Notes under the pieces: model-generated
Databases searched by the model: none
Told to the model about the DNA's origin: nothing
The model's input: the letters and a program-made list of their open reading frames with translations, nothing else
Assembly (NCBI GenBank): GCA_009840625.1
Contig: VXNJ01000001.1
Span: forward strand, 62,001-126,000
Length of the DNA: 64,000 bases
Reading direction: 5' to 3'
DNA from: Chloroflexota bacterium
Lineage (GTDB): Bacteria; Chloroflexota; UBA11872; VXNJ01
Position numbers and translations under genes: made by a program
Part shown: piece after piece, positions 24,248 to 33,336 of the stretch
Position numbering within the stretch: position 1 is the stretch's first letter
Layout: each line of letters begins with the position of its first letter

Positions 24248-26968
24248 TCAGGCGGACCGAAACCGGCAAACGGCGCGCATGTCGCACGTCCCGCAGGCGC
24301 GCCCAGAAGGGGTCGGCGTGAAATCGGCGCTTCGAAACCGTTCAATCGCTTTGAGCACGCGCTCTTCGGCAGCCTCGATTGCCAATTGATCGGTTTGCAC
24401 GGAGAGGCGATCCCCCAAGTCAAGGTCATGTACGTATGCTCCTCGAACGTCAAGCCCTTCACGCCGGCCGGCGCTGGCGTAGATCTGGAGCTGGAGATCG
24501 TAATCGTCACCTCGGCGGAGCGATGTCTTGTAGTCGACTAGCGCGAGGGCTTGAGTTTGGCCCTCTTCTCGATCAAGAATCACATCCGCTCGCCCGGCCA
24601 CCGTTGCGCCGTCCAAATGCAATTCGAATGGACGCTCAACTTCCCACAACCTGTCGAGGTCTTCAGAGTACGCCTCCAAGTAACGATTAACCAGGCGCCG
24701 AGCGGATGCCTTGAGCTGTTTGTGGGCCGGTTTGCTTGCGTACGGCAGGAACATCGCTTCTTCAAATATTCGATCTAGCTCCTCGTGCGAAGGCGGGGAC
24801 CCGGATTCTTGATGGTGCTCGGCAACACGCCGCAATGCGTGGTGCACAGCGGTACCGTAACCGAGTTCTGGGGCGATCCGCGGCTGAAATCCGAGACCGT
24901 GGCGAAGCCGAAACGCATAGGGGCAGCGCAAGTAATTGGCGAGCTCAGAAAAGGAAAGGTTGACGCGCGCCAGTTCGCCGGTAGCTTCACGCGCACTCGG
25001 AGGCGGCGGTAATTCGGGGCGATCGGGTCGGGGTTCTCCTCCTAGCCCGGCGAGAAACGGCGAGGACCCGGAGCGGGCCGTATTCACGCGTTCGTGGGCG
25101 GAAAGGGACAACCAATCGCGGGCCCTCGTAACTGCGACGTAGAAAAGTCTCCGCTCATCGTCCATCGACCCCTCGTACCTGGCCCGGTCGAAAAGGTTTG
25201 GTGCGACGAACCAATTCCCTGCGCGACCCATTCTTGAGGGAGGGAACCGCTTCGCGGTCAGCGACGGCACAAATACGATAGGCCACTCACGCCCCTTTGC
25301 GCCGTGCACAGTGGTAAGGGTGACCGCATCGACAGCCAAGTCTTCTTCTCCCTCAAATCCTTCGTAGGCACCGTGCGCGTAGTTTTGAACGAAGGTCGCC
25401 AGCCTGAAGTAGAAAAAGGACCCCCTGTCTTGCCCGCCGATTTGCTCCCCAGGAACAGCTGGATCTGGCCGGGACCGGCGCTGGACGCTTTCGAAATCGG
25501 CCAGGATGCGGGAACAACGCGCGAGGCACCCCAGCCGCGCGACGTTTTCCGGTTCGTCCGGATCCCAGTCAAGCACACCGCAATGTTCCAGAAGGCGGTA
25601 AAAGTCCCCGACTAAGTCGGCCGGATGCGTCGGCGACTCGGCTTCTTCCTGCCAGTTCTCAAGCAACTCACGCAATTCCTGCCGTTGCCCGCTGCCTAGG
25701 CCATATTCGATTTCGTGCCGGTCCAGCAGATCGTCGATTTCGACGCTTAGGCGCTGGCCGTATTGTTCATCGCTCCATTCAATGCCCGCCAAAAAAGCCA
25801 CCGAACGGCCAAATAGCCGGGCAAGAGGCTGTTGAAACAACCCCTCCGCAGCCCCTGTCGTCACGGGTATGCGTTCAAACGCCCGCAGCAAAGCCGGATA
25901 GGCGACTTTGCCGCGGACGAGCACGGCAATGTCGCTATAGCGCCACCCCTGGTCGCGGAGATTGCGGATAGCTTCGGCAATCGTTTCCGATTCGCCCTGT
26001 TCGGTTGGTGCGACCCAGACGGTGTGCTCCGGTTCGGCCGGCTCTCGGTCGGGCTGCATTTCCTTCGGCAACCGGTTTGGAATCTGCGACGAGATCCCGT
26101 TTGCGAGGCTGATTATCCCTGGCCGGCTGCGCCGGTTGACAACGATTGGGTATTGCTTCGCGTCATAGCGTTGTTTGAATTCAAGGATGTTGTTTACGTC
26201 GGCTCCGCGCCACTGATAGATCGATTGATCGTCATCGCCAACCACGCAGAGCTCTACCGGCCCGCTAGCAAGCAATTCAATAAGGCGTTCTTGGGCCGGA
26301 TTGATGTCTTGGTATTCGTCGACCACCAGGTGCCGTAGCGACGAGTGGATTGTTCCCAGAACGGCACCGGATTCGAGGGCGCGAACCGCATGCTCTATCT
26401 GCTGGCCGTAAGTAAGCAATCGGCGCAGGTTCAATTCGTTGTAGTAGCGCCGGGTAATCTCCCCGAATGCCCCTTCGAGTTGATCGACCGCAATCAGCTC
26501 GTTCTCGACGACGGCGATATTCGCTCTGAAGTCACGGATTGCTGCGAACAACGGCCTGTCAAGCTCTCCCAGCTTGATGCGGCTTGACTCGATGGAGAGG
26601 AATGCCGAGAGGCCGTGCTCATCAAGTACGTCGAAAGTTTCATATCCGGGGACCTGCGACTGAAGAAGCCTGAAGCAATATGAGTGAATCGTGCCGATAA
26701 AGCAGTCGTTCATGTGATCGAGAAAGCCTCGGCCGAGGCGGTTCGCGACGCGGTCTTCGACCCGAGTCTTCAACTCATCAGCCGCAGCTTCGTTAAATGT
26801 GAATGAGACGATTTGCCCAGGGAGGACACCGTCTGCGAGGAGGTCTGCAATTCGCTGCGATACAACTTCGGTTTTGCCCGAACCAGCGGACGCAATGATT
26901 TGGAGAGGCCCGCCACGGTGTCTGACGGCATCCAAAGAGGCGCCGTCCAAGGTTGGCGGAACCGTCAT
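24248..26968 (-). CDS. UvrD/PcrA-type helicase with C-terminal RecB/Cas4-like Fe-S nuclease domain
   Basis: A 906-residue protein from GTG 26968. SF1 motifs: Ia Walker A IIASAGSGKTEV near 24, SFTFNEAAADELKTR near 55, II VVDEYQDINPAQE near 216, III CVVGDDDQSIYQWRGAD near 238, V TLTTVHGAKGREWPIVFVP near 560, VI RRLFYVAVTRARDWL near 615. The C-terminal 260 residues carry a RecB-type nuclease with AGRADVILD near 790, ALVDYKTS near 811, and four Cys (one in RCPYAFR near 682 and three in CGTCDMRAVC at the end) that fit an iron-sulphur staple as in AddB and Cas4. No AddB partner is adjacent. It may process DNA ends in repair or defence. Confidence 0.85.
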   Translation of the reverse strand: MTVPPTLDGASLDAVRHRGGPLQIIASAGSGKTEVVSQRIADLLADGVLPGQIVSFTFNEAAADELKTRVEDRVANRLGRGFLDHMNDCFIGTIHSYCFRLLQSQVPGYETFDVLDEHGLSAFLSIESSRIKLGELDRPLFAAIRDFRANIAVVENELIAVDQLEGAFGEITRRYYNELNLRRLLTYGQQIEHAVRALESGAVLGTIHSSLRHLVVDEYQDINPAQERLIELLASGPVELCVVGDDDQSIYQWRGADVNNILEFKQRYDAKQYPIVVNRRSRPGIISLANGISSQIPNRLPKEMQPDREPAEPEHTVWVAPTEQGESETIAEAIRNLRDQGWRYSDIAVLVRGKVAYPALLRAFERIPVTTGAAEGLFQQPLARLFGRSVAFLAGIEWSDEQYGQRLSVEIDDLLDRHEIEYGLGSGQRQELRELLENWQEEAESPTHPADLVGDFYRLLEHCGVLDWDPDEPENVARLGCLARCSRILADFESVQRRSRPDPAVPGEQIGGQDRGSFFYFRLATFVQNYAHGAYEGFEGEEDLAVDAVTLTTVHGAKGREWPIVFVPSLTAKRFPPSRMGRAGNWFVAPNLFDRARYEGSMDDERRLFYVAVTRARDWLSLSAHERVNTARSGSSPFLAGLGGEPRPDRPELPPPPSAREATGELARVNLSFSELANYLRCPYAFRLRHGLGFQPRIAPELGYGTAVHHALRRVAEHHQESGSPPSHEELDRIFEEAMFLPYASKPAHKQLKASARRLVNRYLEAYSEDLDRLWEVERPFELHLDGATVAGRADVILDREEGQTQALALVDYKTSLRRGDDYDLQLQIYASAGRREGLDVRGAYVHDLDLGDRLSVQTDQLAIEAAEERVLKAIERFRSADFTPTPSGRACGTCDMRAVCRFRSA

Positions 26969-27368
26969 ACAACCTCCCGCAAGGTGCTTCGCAATCTAGA
27001 TTCGATTGTTTGATTGCCAAAGGATTATGCGGAGAGGCATTCAGCAATCTAGTCAAATACGGATTCCCAATGGGGAGGCGTGCGGAAACGCACCCGCGCA
27101 AAGGATTTCCGTCACCCCTTTGGATTCAGCAATATTCGAACCAGGGGATCTGGAATCCGCCTAGGCATGTTCACAATCACACCGTTCTTGCGCGTTTCAA
27201 GTTGCCTGCGACCGATTGGCGCACTAGCTGAACGCCGCAATGAAGCGAATCGCGTCCTAGATGCGGCAGGTCGAAGCCTGCGAAATCGGGTCAATGGCGG
27301 CGAATACAAATGGCCGGTGCCGGATTCGCCATTGAATTGGAATCAAACCGTTGTGGTTTGGACCGCTT
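26969..27368. other. Intergenic stretch upstream of the helicase
   Basis: Lies between the Dam-type methylase stop and the helicase start. No gene supported. A motif of about ten bases (CAATCTAG) recurs near 26992 and 27047; too short to interpret. Confidence 0.4.
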
Positions 27369-28304
27369 TCAAATCGCGTAAGTCAAAAGTAGGCGCTCGC
27401 GAACGAGTTCCTCATTCAGGGAGTGGCCCTTCATTTGAAACCTTTTGAGCATGGATCTGCCCGTATCGAGATAAACCTCGCGTTCGAACAATCCGTCCGG
27501 CAGGTTCAGATGGCAAACGAACTCGCCGGAGCGCTTGGATCCGTCGATGCTCAAGGCAACTCGCGCGCCTCGGTTCTTGCAACCGGCAATCGCCTCGAAC
27601 AGTCGTTCCAGATCGAACGATTGCGAACCGTACAGGATCGATTGGCTGTACGAGTACGGCGGGTCGCAATAGACAAGGTCTCCACGCTGGGCGAGATCCA
27701 TTGCCTCTTCGAACGGCCGAGTTGCGAAGGTGACACCGCGAGTCCTCGAAAGCCAGTCATCGACTCTTTCGTCGAATGAGTCCGGCGGAATCGGATTGTG
27801 AACGCCGCAAGGCGTCGACATGTGCCCGTCGCGTTTCCTGAACCGCACGATGCCGCCGTAACAAGACCTGGAAAGAAAAAGCAAGTCGGCGCCATTAGGT
27901 TCCCGATTGAAAGACGATTTGATCCGCTCGTATTCGGACTTTTTCTCCCCCGAGGCCACAGCTTCCCAACGAGTCCGATACCAGGCTTTCAGGGTGTTGG
28001 GGCGAGATTTGAGAGTCTTCCAAATTTGGATCAACGGCTCGAACGCATCCGTGGCGATCGCCTGATCCGGGGACAGATGCCCTAACACCGCTCCGCTTCC
28101 AAGAAAAGGCTCGAAATATGTGCCGAATTCCTCTGGAAAGTGCGAAATGATCTCCGGGGCCGAGCGGTTCTTGCTTCCAACCCACTTCAGCAAGGGTTTG
28201 TATCGCGGCCGCCCAGTTCTTGCAGGCGCCAATTCCCCAGTGAATCCTAGTTGCGTCGAACTGTCAATTGACTTTGCTCGCATCCCCATATTCCATTTTG
28301 GCAT
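27369..28304 (-). CDS. D12-class N6-adenine DNA methyltransferase (Dam type)
   Basis: A 311-residue protein taken from ATG 28304; ATGs at 28289 and 28283 are alternatives. Motif X PLLKWVGSKNRSAPEI near 34, motif I YFEPFLGSGAVLGHL near 57, and motif IV GDLVYCDPPYSY near 210 (DPPY) mark the alpha-class Dam/DpnM family. It probably protects an A-containing site from the nuclease at 28573-29421. It diverges from the small helix-turn-helix gene with only 29 bases between starts, a layout typical of controller-protein R-M systems, although the spacing leaves little room for two promoters. Confidence 0.9.
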   Translation of the reverse strand: MPKWNMGMRAKSIDSSTQLGFTGELAPARTGRPRYKPLLKWVGSKNRSAPEIISHFPEEFGTYFEPFLGSGAVLGHLSPDQAIATDAFEPLIQIWKTLKSRPNTLKAWYRTRWEAVASGEKKSEYERIKSSFNREPNGADLLFLSRSCYGGIVRFRKRDGHMSTPCGVHNPIPPDSFDERVDDWLSRTRGVTFATRPFEEAMDLAQRGDLVYCDPPYSYSQSILYGSQSFDLERLFEAIAGCKNRGARVALSIDGSKRSGEFVCHLNLPDGLFEREVYLDTGRSMLKRFQMKGHSLNEELVRERLLLTYAI

Positions 28305-28333
28305 ATTGTGAAAGCCGCTTGTAGCATCGCCGC

Positions 28334-28573
28334 ATGTCGGGCGAGGACTTTCAATTCGAACGCGATGCGCTCCGGGATTTGCTCCGACAAACAAGGAAAG
28401 AAGCGGGGCTGCGGCAAATCGACGTTGCCCGCCGCTTAGGGCAAACGCAGTCGTTCGTGAGCAAGTACGAATCCGGTGAACGACGACTCGACTTGATCGA
28501 GTTGAGAGCAATTTGCAGCGCGTTGGGCATTCCGTTGTCGGATTTCGTCGCCCGATTCGAAAAGTCCACTTAG
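28334..28573 (+). CDS. XRE-type regulator, putative R-M controller (C) protein
   Basis: A 79-residue protein from ATG 28334. Nearly all of it is a Cro/C1-type helix-turn-helix: LRDLLRQTRKEAGLRQIDVARRLGQTQSFVSKYESGERR, then LRAICSALGIPLSDFV. Size and fold match C proteins, which bind operators upstream of their own gene and delay nuclease synthesis when an R-M module enters a new host. The stop overlaps the nuclease start (TAGTG), so C and R are translationally linked. No clear C-box palindrome could be identified in the 29-base gap. Confidence 0.8.
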   Translation: MSGEDFQFERDALRDLLRQTRKEAGLRQIDVARRLGQTQSFVSKYESGERRLDLIELRAICSALGIPLSDFVARFEKST

Positions 28574-29421
28574 TGTTGCCCGAAACCAAGTTCTTGGATT
28601 TGCCGAGCCCGTTTTGGGCCACTGTTCGACTGGTCAGCGAGACTGCCGGTTATTCGATGAAGGGTGCCGATAGAGTAAAGGCTCCGAGCGCCCAAGAAAT
28701 TTGCACGGCTATCTCCAAGCGCGGGTTTAATCCCCTGCGAAAGGCGAATGAGGCCTTAGGGCCAGCCCAGCTTGACGAGCTACTGGGCGAGTACCTCGCT
28801 TTTCGAGCTCACACGCTTAATGAATACGTCAGGCCTCGATTGATGGACGTGTACCGGGCGGCAACGGTTTTTGCCGAATTGCAAGACAGTCTCGAACCCA
28901 CTTGCCCAATCCCGATGAATAAACAGAAGGGCGACAAAAAGGCACCGGCTTACTTCACTGGAATTGTCAACATGCTCGTCGAAGCGCACGGCGCGGGAAT
29001 CAAATGCGACTACGACCCCCAAAGATTGATAACCGCCTCTCAGGCCGGCGATCTGGTTTTCACGTCCGCGAGAAGATTGGACGGAGCGTTCGGCGGAGAC
29101 AAGAATCCGATCGCAGTCTGGGAGGTCAAAGAGCAGTACTACACGACCACGTTCGGAAGTCGAGTCGCGGCAGGTGTGTACGAAACGCTATTGGACGGCA
29201 TGGAATTCGCCGCATTGCGAGATTCGCATGGAATCCAGATAAAGCACTACTTCATGCTCGACGCGTACGACACTTGGTGGGGAAAGGGCCGTTCGTACTT
29301 GTGCCGGATCGTCGATATGCTGCATATGGGATATGTGGACGAAGCTTTATTCGGTTACGAAGTGGTAGAGCGGCTTCCGCAAATAGTCCAAGGGTGGGTG
29401 AACTGCGACCGCGTCCAATGA
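28573..29421 (+). CDS. Putative type II restriction endonuclease of the Dam-type module
   Basis: A 282-residue protein from GTG 28573, overlapping the regulator stop by one base. The N-terminal half is helical with no motif. The C-terminal half has TASQAGDLVFTSARR near 155 and NPIAVWEVKEQYYTTTFG near 180, a good D...E-x-K nuclease core, followed by GVYETLLDGMEFAAL. Position after a C-like regulator and opposite a Dam-type methylase makes a restriction role likely. I do not recognise the specificity. The frame is intact. Confidence 0.72.
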   Translation: MLPETKFLDLPSPFWATVRLVSETAGYSMKGADRVKAPSAQEICTAISKRGFNPLRKANEALGPAQLDELLGEYLAFRAHTLNEYVRPRLMDVYRAATVFAELQDSLEPTCPIPMNKQKGDKKAPAYFTGIVNMLVEAHGAGIKCDYDPQRLITASQAGDLVFTSARRLDGAFGGDKNPIAVWEVKEQYYTTTFGSRVAAGVYETLLDGMEFAALRDSHGIQIKHYFMLDAYDTWWGKGRSYLCRIVDMLHMGYVDEALFGYEVVERLPQIVQGWVNCDRVQ

Positions 29422-29495
29422 CGGTTCCCGTCGAAGCAAGCCCGCATCACGATCCGGACGGCGCGCTGCTGGCTTAGCTAGGCCCCGGGGAGGCC

Positions 29496-30034
29496 TTGTT
29501 CGGAAGGCTGGATAGGAAATTGGTCGCCGAGAAGCTGAACGCCGGATTCGTCACGGACGGAAGCATCGATGCCAACGGTTCCGTAGGCGTTTCTCTAACG
29601 GTTCGCAACCCTCGGACATCTCAATCGGCTACTCCCTGGAGCGCCACGCCGCCGCCGTTTTCCGCGGCCACTGCCTCAAGTACGATCGCTATTCGGTGAC
29701 TGAAAGCATCAACAAGCCAGACTTCCCGTTTACCGGGATTGACGCCCGCAGGGCCGTGTCGTCGGGATGATGGCGCCTGGCAAGGCTCGGGGCCAGATTA
29801 ACCTGCAAGGGCCGCTGGCGGCAGGTGTTGGTGGAAACGCAATAGGTCCCGGAAAAGCACCTCCTGACGCTTGAGCCGGGAAAATCGAAGTCGCAGGCGC
29901 GCCAGATGGAGGCAGCCAAACTGCAACTGGTCGTACCGATTGCCATTTATGCCAGCTACTCACCAACACAGCGGGGATGGCCGCGGACCTTCGATCGATT
30001 CGTCCGCGAAGTGGAGGCCCAAAAACAGCCGTGA
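29496..30034 (+). pseudogene. Decayed coding sequence, family unrecognised
   Basis: Protein-like text continues for about 180 codons but is broken. The first part (FGRLDRKLVAEKLNAGFVTD) runs in one frame to about 29615. A frameshift then leads to SIGYSLERHAAAVFRGHCLK and YDRYSVTESINKPDFPFTG, interrupted by a TGA near 29768 and a TAG near 29852, ending with KLQLVVPIAIYASYSPTQRG and TFDRFVREVEAQKQP at 30034. The composition is natural and continuous across the stops, which supports a dead gene rather than chance. It lies between the Dam-type module and a second Vsr gene. Confidence 0.45.
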
Positions 30035-30135
30035 CTGGGTCGTCGGCTTCCCGGATGCCCGCCCGCATTTGCGTCGGCAACGGCGGCGGCTGGGGTGGTC
30101 AGTGCTGATCGACGACCGCTCAGCAAATTCGGCGC

Positions 30136-30645
30136 GTGGATCCTAGCGCGGGGGCCATGCCGCAATCCGACCGGCGGATCGGGCGCGATCACCTTACGAT
30201 CCGCGAGCGCAGCAAGTTGATGAGCAGAATCCGCTCAAAGGACACCAAGCCCGAGTTGTTGGTTCGGCGGCTCTTGCACGGGATGGGGTATCGATACCGC
30301 CTGCACGCGAAGGAACTACCGGGCCGCCCGGACCTCGTGTTCCAGTCCCGCCGAAAGGTCGTATTTGTGCACGGATGCTTCTGGCACCGGCACGAGGGTT
30401 GTAAGGCGAATCGCCTACCAAAATCGCGGCGGGAATTCTGGCGAAGCAAACTCGAAGGCAACGCGCGGCGCGATGACCGGAACGTGGCGGCCCTGGTGGC
30501 GCTCGGGTGGCGCGTGCATATTGTTTGGGAGTGCGAAACGTCAAATTTGGACTGCGTCGCCGGGACAATCAAGCGTTTCCTCGGCCCCACGCGCATGCGA
30601 TCGTCACACCCGCACGTGAAAACACAACGCCCCGACGCCAACTAG
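30136..30645 (+). CDS. vsr: Vsr-type very short patch repair endonuclease (second copy)
   Basis: A 169-residue protein from GTG 30136, or 162 residues from ATG 30157. The core matches Vsr: RERSKLMSRIRSKDTKPE near 25, RLHAKELPGRPDLVF near 55 with the catalytic Asp, KVVFVHGCFWHRHEGC near 72, and WRVHIVWECET near 130. It differs clearly from the first copy, so it is not a recent duplication. It precedes a second cytosine methylase by 197 bases and probably repairs deamination at that enzyme's site. Confidence 0.9.
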   Translation: MDPSAGAMPQSDRRIGRDHLTIRERSKLMSRIRSKDTKPELLVRRLLHGMGYRYRLHAKELPGRPDLVFQSRRKVVFVHGCFWHRHEGCKANRLPKSRREFWRSKLEGNARRDDRNVAALVALGWRVHIVWECETSNLDCVAGTIKRFLGPTRMRSSHPHVKTQRPDAN

Positions 30646-30842
30646 CTGAATAAACGAGGATCGAACCGCGGTCGACGGCACACCGACGAGACTCCCCGGC
30701 CGGAGCGAAGTTTGCGGTCACACAACCGGGGCGCGCCGCGCAAGCGTTGCACCCGGCCGCAAGTCCGCCAGCTGTCGCCTTCCCTTCCAACGCGACAATT
30801 GGACCATGCCGACCCTGCATCTAGCTGAGGGGGAAGCCGAGT

Positions 30843-31985
30843 TTGTCCAAGGGCCATGCACAGGAAACCCCTGACCGGGTTGAAGCGATCCCCGAAAGTA
30901 GATCGCTGATTGACTTGTTCGCGGGCGCCGGGGGGTTTTCGCTCGGATTCGCCCAAGCCGGGTTTTCGCCGGTGCTCGGGGTCGACGACGACCAGCGCGC
31001 GATTTCCGCCTACTCCGCGAACTTTCCGGGCGTCGCCACGATACTGGGAGACGTTGGCGAGTTGACCGGATCTGAGATGCTTGACTCCGCTGGCGTCGAC
31101 TCCTGCGGAGTCGTTGTCGGAGGCCCGCCGTGCGCGGCGTTCTCTATGGGCGGGTTCAGAAACGCCGACGATGATCGGTCCGAGCTAGTCTTCGAGTTCG
31201 GCCGGGTCGTTCGAGAGGTCGGACCAATGTATTTCGTGATGGAGAACGTGCCCGGAATCTTGGTGCCGCCCTTCGACGCGATCATTGAGAGATTCCGATC
31301 GGAAATGCGGACCGCCGGGTACCAAGTCACCGATCCTTGGGTGCTGGACGCTTCGGACTTCGGTGTTCCTCAGCGGAGGAGGAGGGTTTTCCTCGTGGGA
31401 GCGAAGGACGGAAGTGCACTTCCGGTGGAGCCCGCGGCCGGTCGCGAATCCAATCCCACGGTAAAGGACGCGATTGGGGATCTGGAGACACTTGAAGGCG
31501 AAACCCCTGGGCCCGATGGGGAGTTGACCCATTCGGCCGAGGTTGTGAGCGCCTACGTGGAGCAGCTCCGAAGGCTGTTTCCGGAGAACGGCGAGTCGCA
31601 GCATTCCGGCGTGCAAATGAAATTGACGGGGTGCGCGCGGGTGGAGCATTCCGAGGACGTCGCAAAGAGGTTCGAGTCGGTTTGTCCTGGCGAGGCCGAT
31701 CCGGTAAGCCGATTCCACAGACTCCACCCGGATCGGACATCCCCCACGATCCGAGCGGGCACGCTTCCGGCCCGCGGCAGCCACACCGCGCCGCGCCCGA
31801 TCCACTATCGGTTTCCCCGGTGCATCACGGTGCGCGAAGCCGCAAGACTCCAGTCCTTCCCTGACTGGTTTCTCCTCGATTCGACTAAGTGGCGGGGCTT
31901 CATGCAAGTGGGAAACGCCGTTCCGCCGCTGCTCGGTCAGGCGGTCGCCGACTCAATTGACAGGGCAATCTCGCAGGAAGCGTAG
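30843..31985 (+). CDS. C5-cytosine DNA methyltransferase (second copy)
   Basis: A 380-residue protein from TTG 30843. Motif I SLIDLFAGAGGFSLGFAQAG near 22, IV VVGGPPCAAFSMGGF with the catalytic Cys near 88, VI FVMENVPGIL near 124, VIII DFGVPQRRRRVFLVG near 165, then IX and X ITVREAARLQSFPDWF and QVGNAVPPLLGQAV near the C-terminus. It leads a tight same-strand set with the GHKL ATPase (8-base gap) and the putative methyltransferase (8-base gap). No intact nuclease follows in that set. Confidence 0.92.
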   Translation: MSKGHAQETPDRVEAIPESRSLIDLFAGAGGFSLGFAQAGFSPVLGVDDDQRAISAYSANFPGVATILGDVGELTGSEMLDSAGVDSCGVVVGGPPCAAFSMGGFRNADDDRSELVFEFGRVVREVGPMYFVMENVPGILVPPFDAIIERFRSEMRTAGYQVTDPWVLDASDFGVPQRRRRVFLVGAKDGSALPVEPAAGRESNPTVKDAIGDLETLEGETPGPDGELTHSAEVVSAYVEQLRRLFPENGESQHSGVQMKLTGCARVEHSEDVAKRFESVCPGEADPVSRFHRLHPDRTSPTIRAGTLPARGSHTAPRPIHYRFPRCITVREAARLQSFPDWFLLDSTKWRGFMQVGNAVPPLLGQAVADSIDRAISQEA

Positions 31986-31993
31986 GCGATTCC

Positions 31994-33328
31994 ATGGCCG
32001 AAACAATTGCAGCGAACGCGAGCGCCACGAGAGCTTTCTTCGTCGACATGTTGGTGCGAGACATCGGCGTCGACGGGGCAATCCTCGATCTCGTCGACAA
32101 CTCAATTGACGCTGCGGTCGCGCACTCGAGTCAACGGGAGGGCCTTGGTCTCTTCTGGGTCGAAGTGGTCTTCAATTCCGACTACTTCGAGATCCGTGAC
32201 AACTGCGGCGGCATCGATGTCGAAACGGCCCGGAATTACGCGTTTCGATTCGGCAGGGCGAGGGAATTCAACCCGAAGTCAAAGATCGGCGAATTCGGCA
32301 TTGGGATGAAGAGAGCCGTCTTCAGGCTCGGGCGGAAGTTCTTGGTCGAATCGTCCACAACAGACGCAAGTTTCAGCGTCGACGTCGACGTTGCCACATG
32401 GCGCGAACAGCGAGGGGAATGGACGTTTCCGATGGTCGTTTCGGATCCGCTGGGCGATTCGGGCACCCGGGTCAAAGTTACGGAACTAAACCAGGGTGTC
32501 GCTGAGCTACTCGACGGCGAGGAATATTCGAACCGAATGTTGCAGGAGATTGCTGAAGCGCACAGCGAAGCGCTGCGGCTTGGGATGCAATTGACCGTGA
32601 ACAAGATCCCGGCCGACGCGCGGTTGCACGAGGTGCTGAACGGCGCTGGAATTGCCCCAGAGAACCAGACTATCGAACTGGTCTCCGGGGACCACCCGGT
32701 GAAACTCCGCATAGTGGCCGGTATCGGGCCAGACAGGCGTTCAAGGTCCGAGTCCGGCTGGTACATATATTGCAACGGTCGATTGGTATTGAAAGCCGAC
32801 CGAACGCCCCTGACCGGATGGGGCACCGGAGGTACCGGCCAATCCGACGGCATACCCGCATGGCATCCCCAATACGCCCGATTCCGCGGTTTCGTGTTCT
32901 TCGAGTCCGAACACCCCGCCGCATTGCCGTGGACCACGACGAAGACTGAGATAGATGAGTTTTCCCCCGTCTATCAAAACGCGCTCGGAAGGATGCGCAC
33001 GGTGATTCGGAGATTTACCTCATTCACGAACGAACTTGACCAGGAACGCGAACGATATCAAGAGAGCGAAGGGGACGCCCCCCAAGTGATCCAAGAAGCG
33101 ATCGGCAAAGCCGAGCTCGTAGCGGTCAACGACTTGCCGGAAGGTGAATTCGCCGTTCCGGAGCGAGGCCGAATAAAGCGAACGCCGAGCGGCCCGAAAA
33201 TGACAAGAGTGCTATTCCACGCCCAAGCAGATCAAGTGGGCGAACTCAAGGCCGCGTTTGGCCTGACGACCAATCGGGCAGTCGGGGAACTGGCATTCGA
33301 GCGCCTGTATGAAGAAGAAATCGCCTAG
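31994..33328 (+). CDS. MORC/MutL-like GHKL ATPase of an R-M operon
   Basis: A 444-residue protein from ATG 31994. GHKL ATP-binding boxes are complete: N box GAILDLVDNSIDAAV near 30, G1 IRDNCGGID near 69, G2 KIGEFGIGMKRAVF near 96, and a GTRVKVTEL strand near 157. A conserved middle domain has a SGWYIYCNGRLVLKADRT segment near 253 and a Lys in WTTTKTEID near 315, comparable to the S5-domain Lys of MutL/MORC proteins. MutL-like ATPases linked to cytosine methylases and Vsr are an established class thought to be ancestral to eukaryotic MORC. It probably senses or clamps DNA for a restriction response; the exact action is unknown. Confidence 0.8.
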   Translation: MAETIAANASATRAFFVDMLVRDIGVDGAILDLVDNSIDAAVAHSSQREGLGLFWVEVVFNSDYFEIRDNCGGIDVETARNYAFRFGRAREFNPKSKIGEFGIGMKRAVFRLGRKFLVESSTTDASFSVDVDVATWREQRGEWTFPMVVSDPLGDSGTRVKVTELNQGVAELLDGEEYSNRMLQEIAEAHSEALRLGMQLTVNKIPADARLHEVLNGAGIAPENQTIELVSGDHPVKLRIVAGIGPDRRSRSESGWYIYCNGRLVLKADRTPLTGWGTGGTGQSDGIPAWHPQYARFRGFVFFESEHPAALPWTTTKTEIDEFSPVYQNALGRMRTVIRRFTSFTNELDQERERYQESEGDAPQVIQEAIGKAELVAVNDLPEGEFAVPERGRIKRTPSGPKMTRVLFHAQADQVGELKAAFGLTTNRAVGELAFERLYEEEIA

Positions 33329-33336
33329 GACCACCC

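Noticed and set aside
23893-24510. A 205-residue minus-strand frame with a somewhat natural C-terminal half
   Set aside because: More than half of it lies inside the helicase gene in another frame, and no start, ribosome binding site or motif supports it.
28305-28333. Possible C-protein operator between the Dam-type and XRE genes
   Set aside because: CATATT and GCATATTG occur, but no convincing inverted repeat could be drawn in 29 bases.
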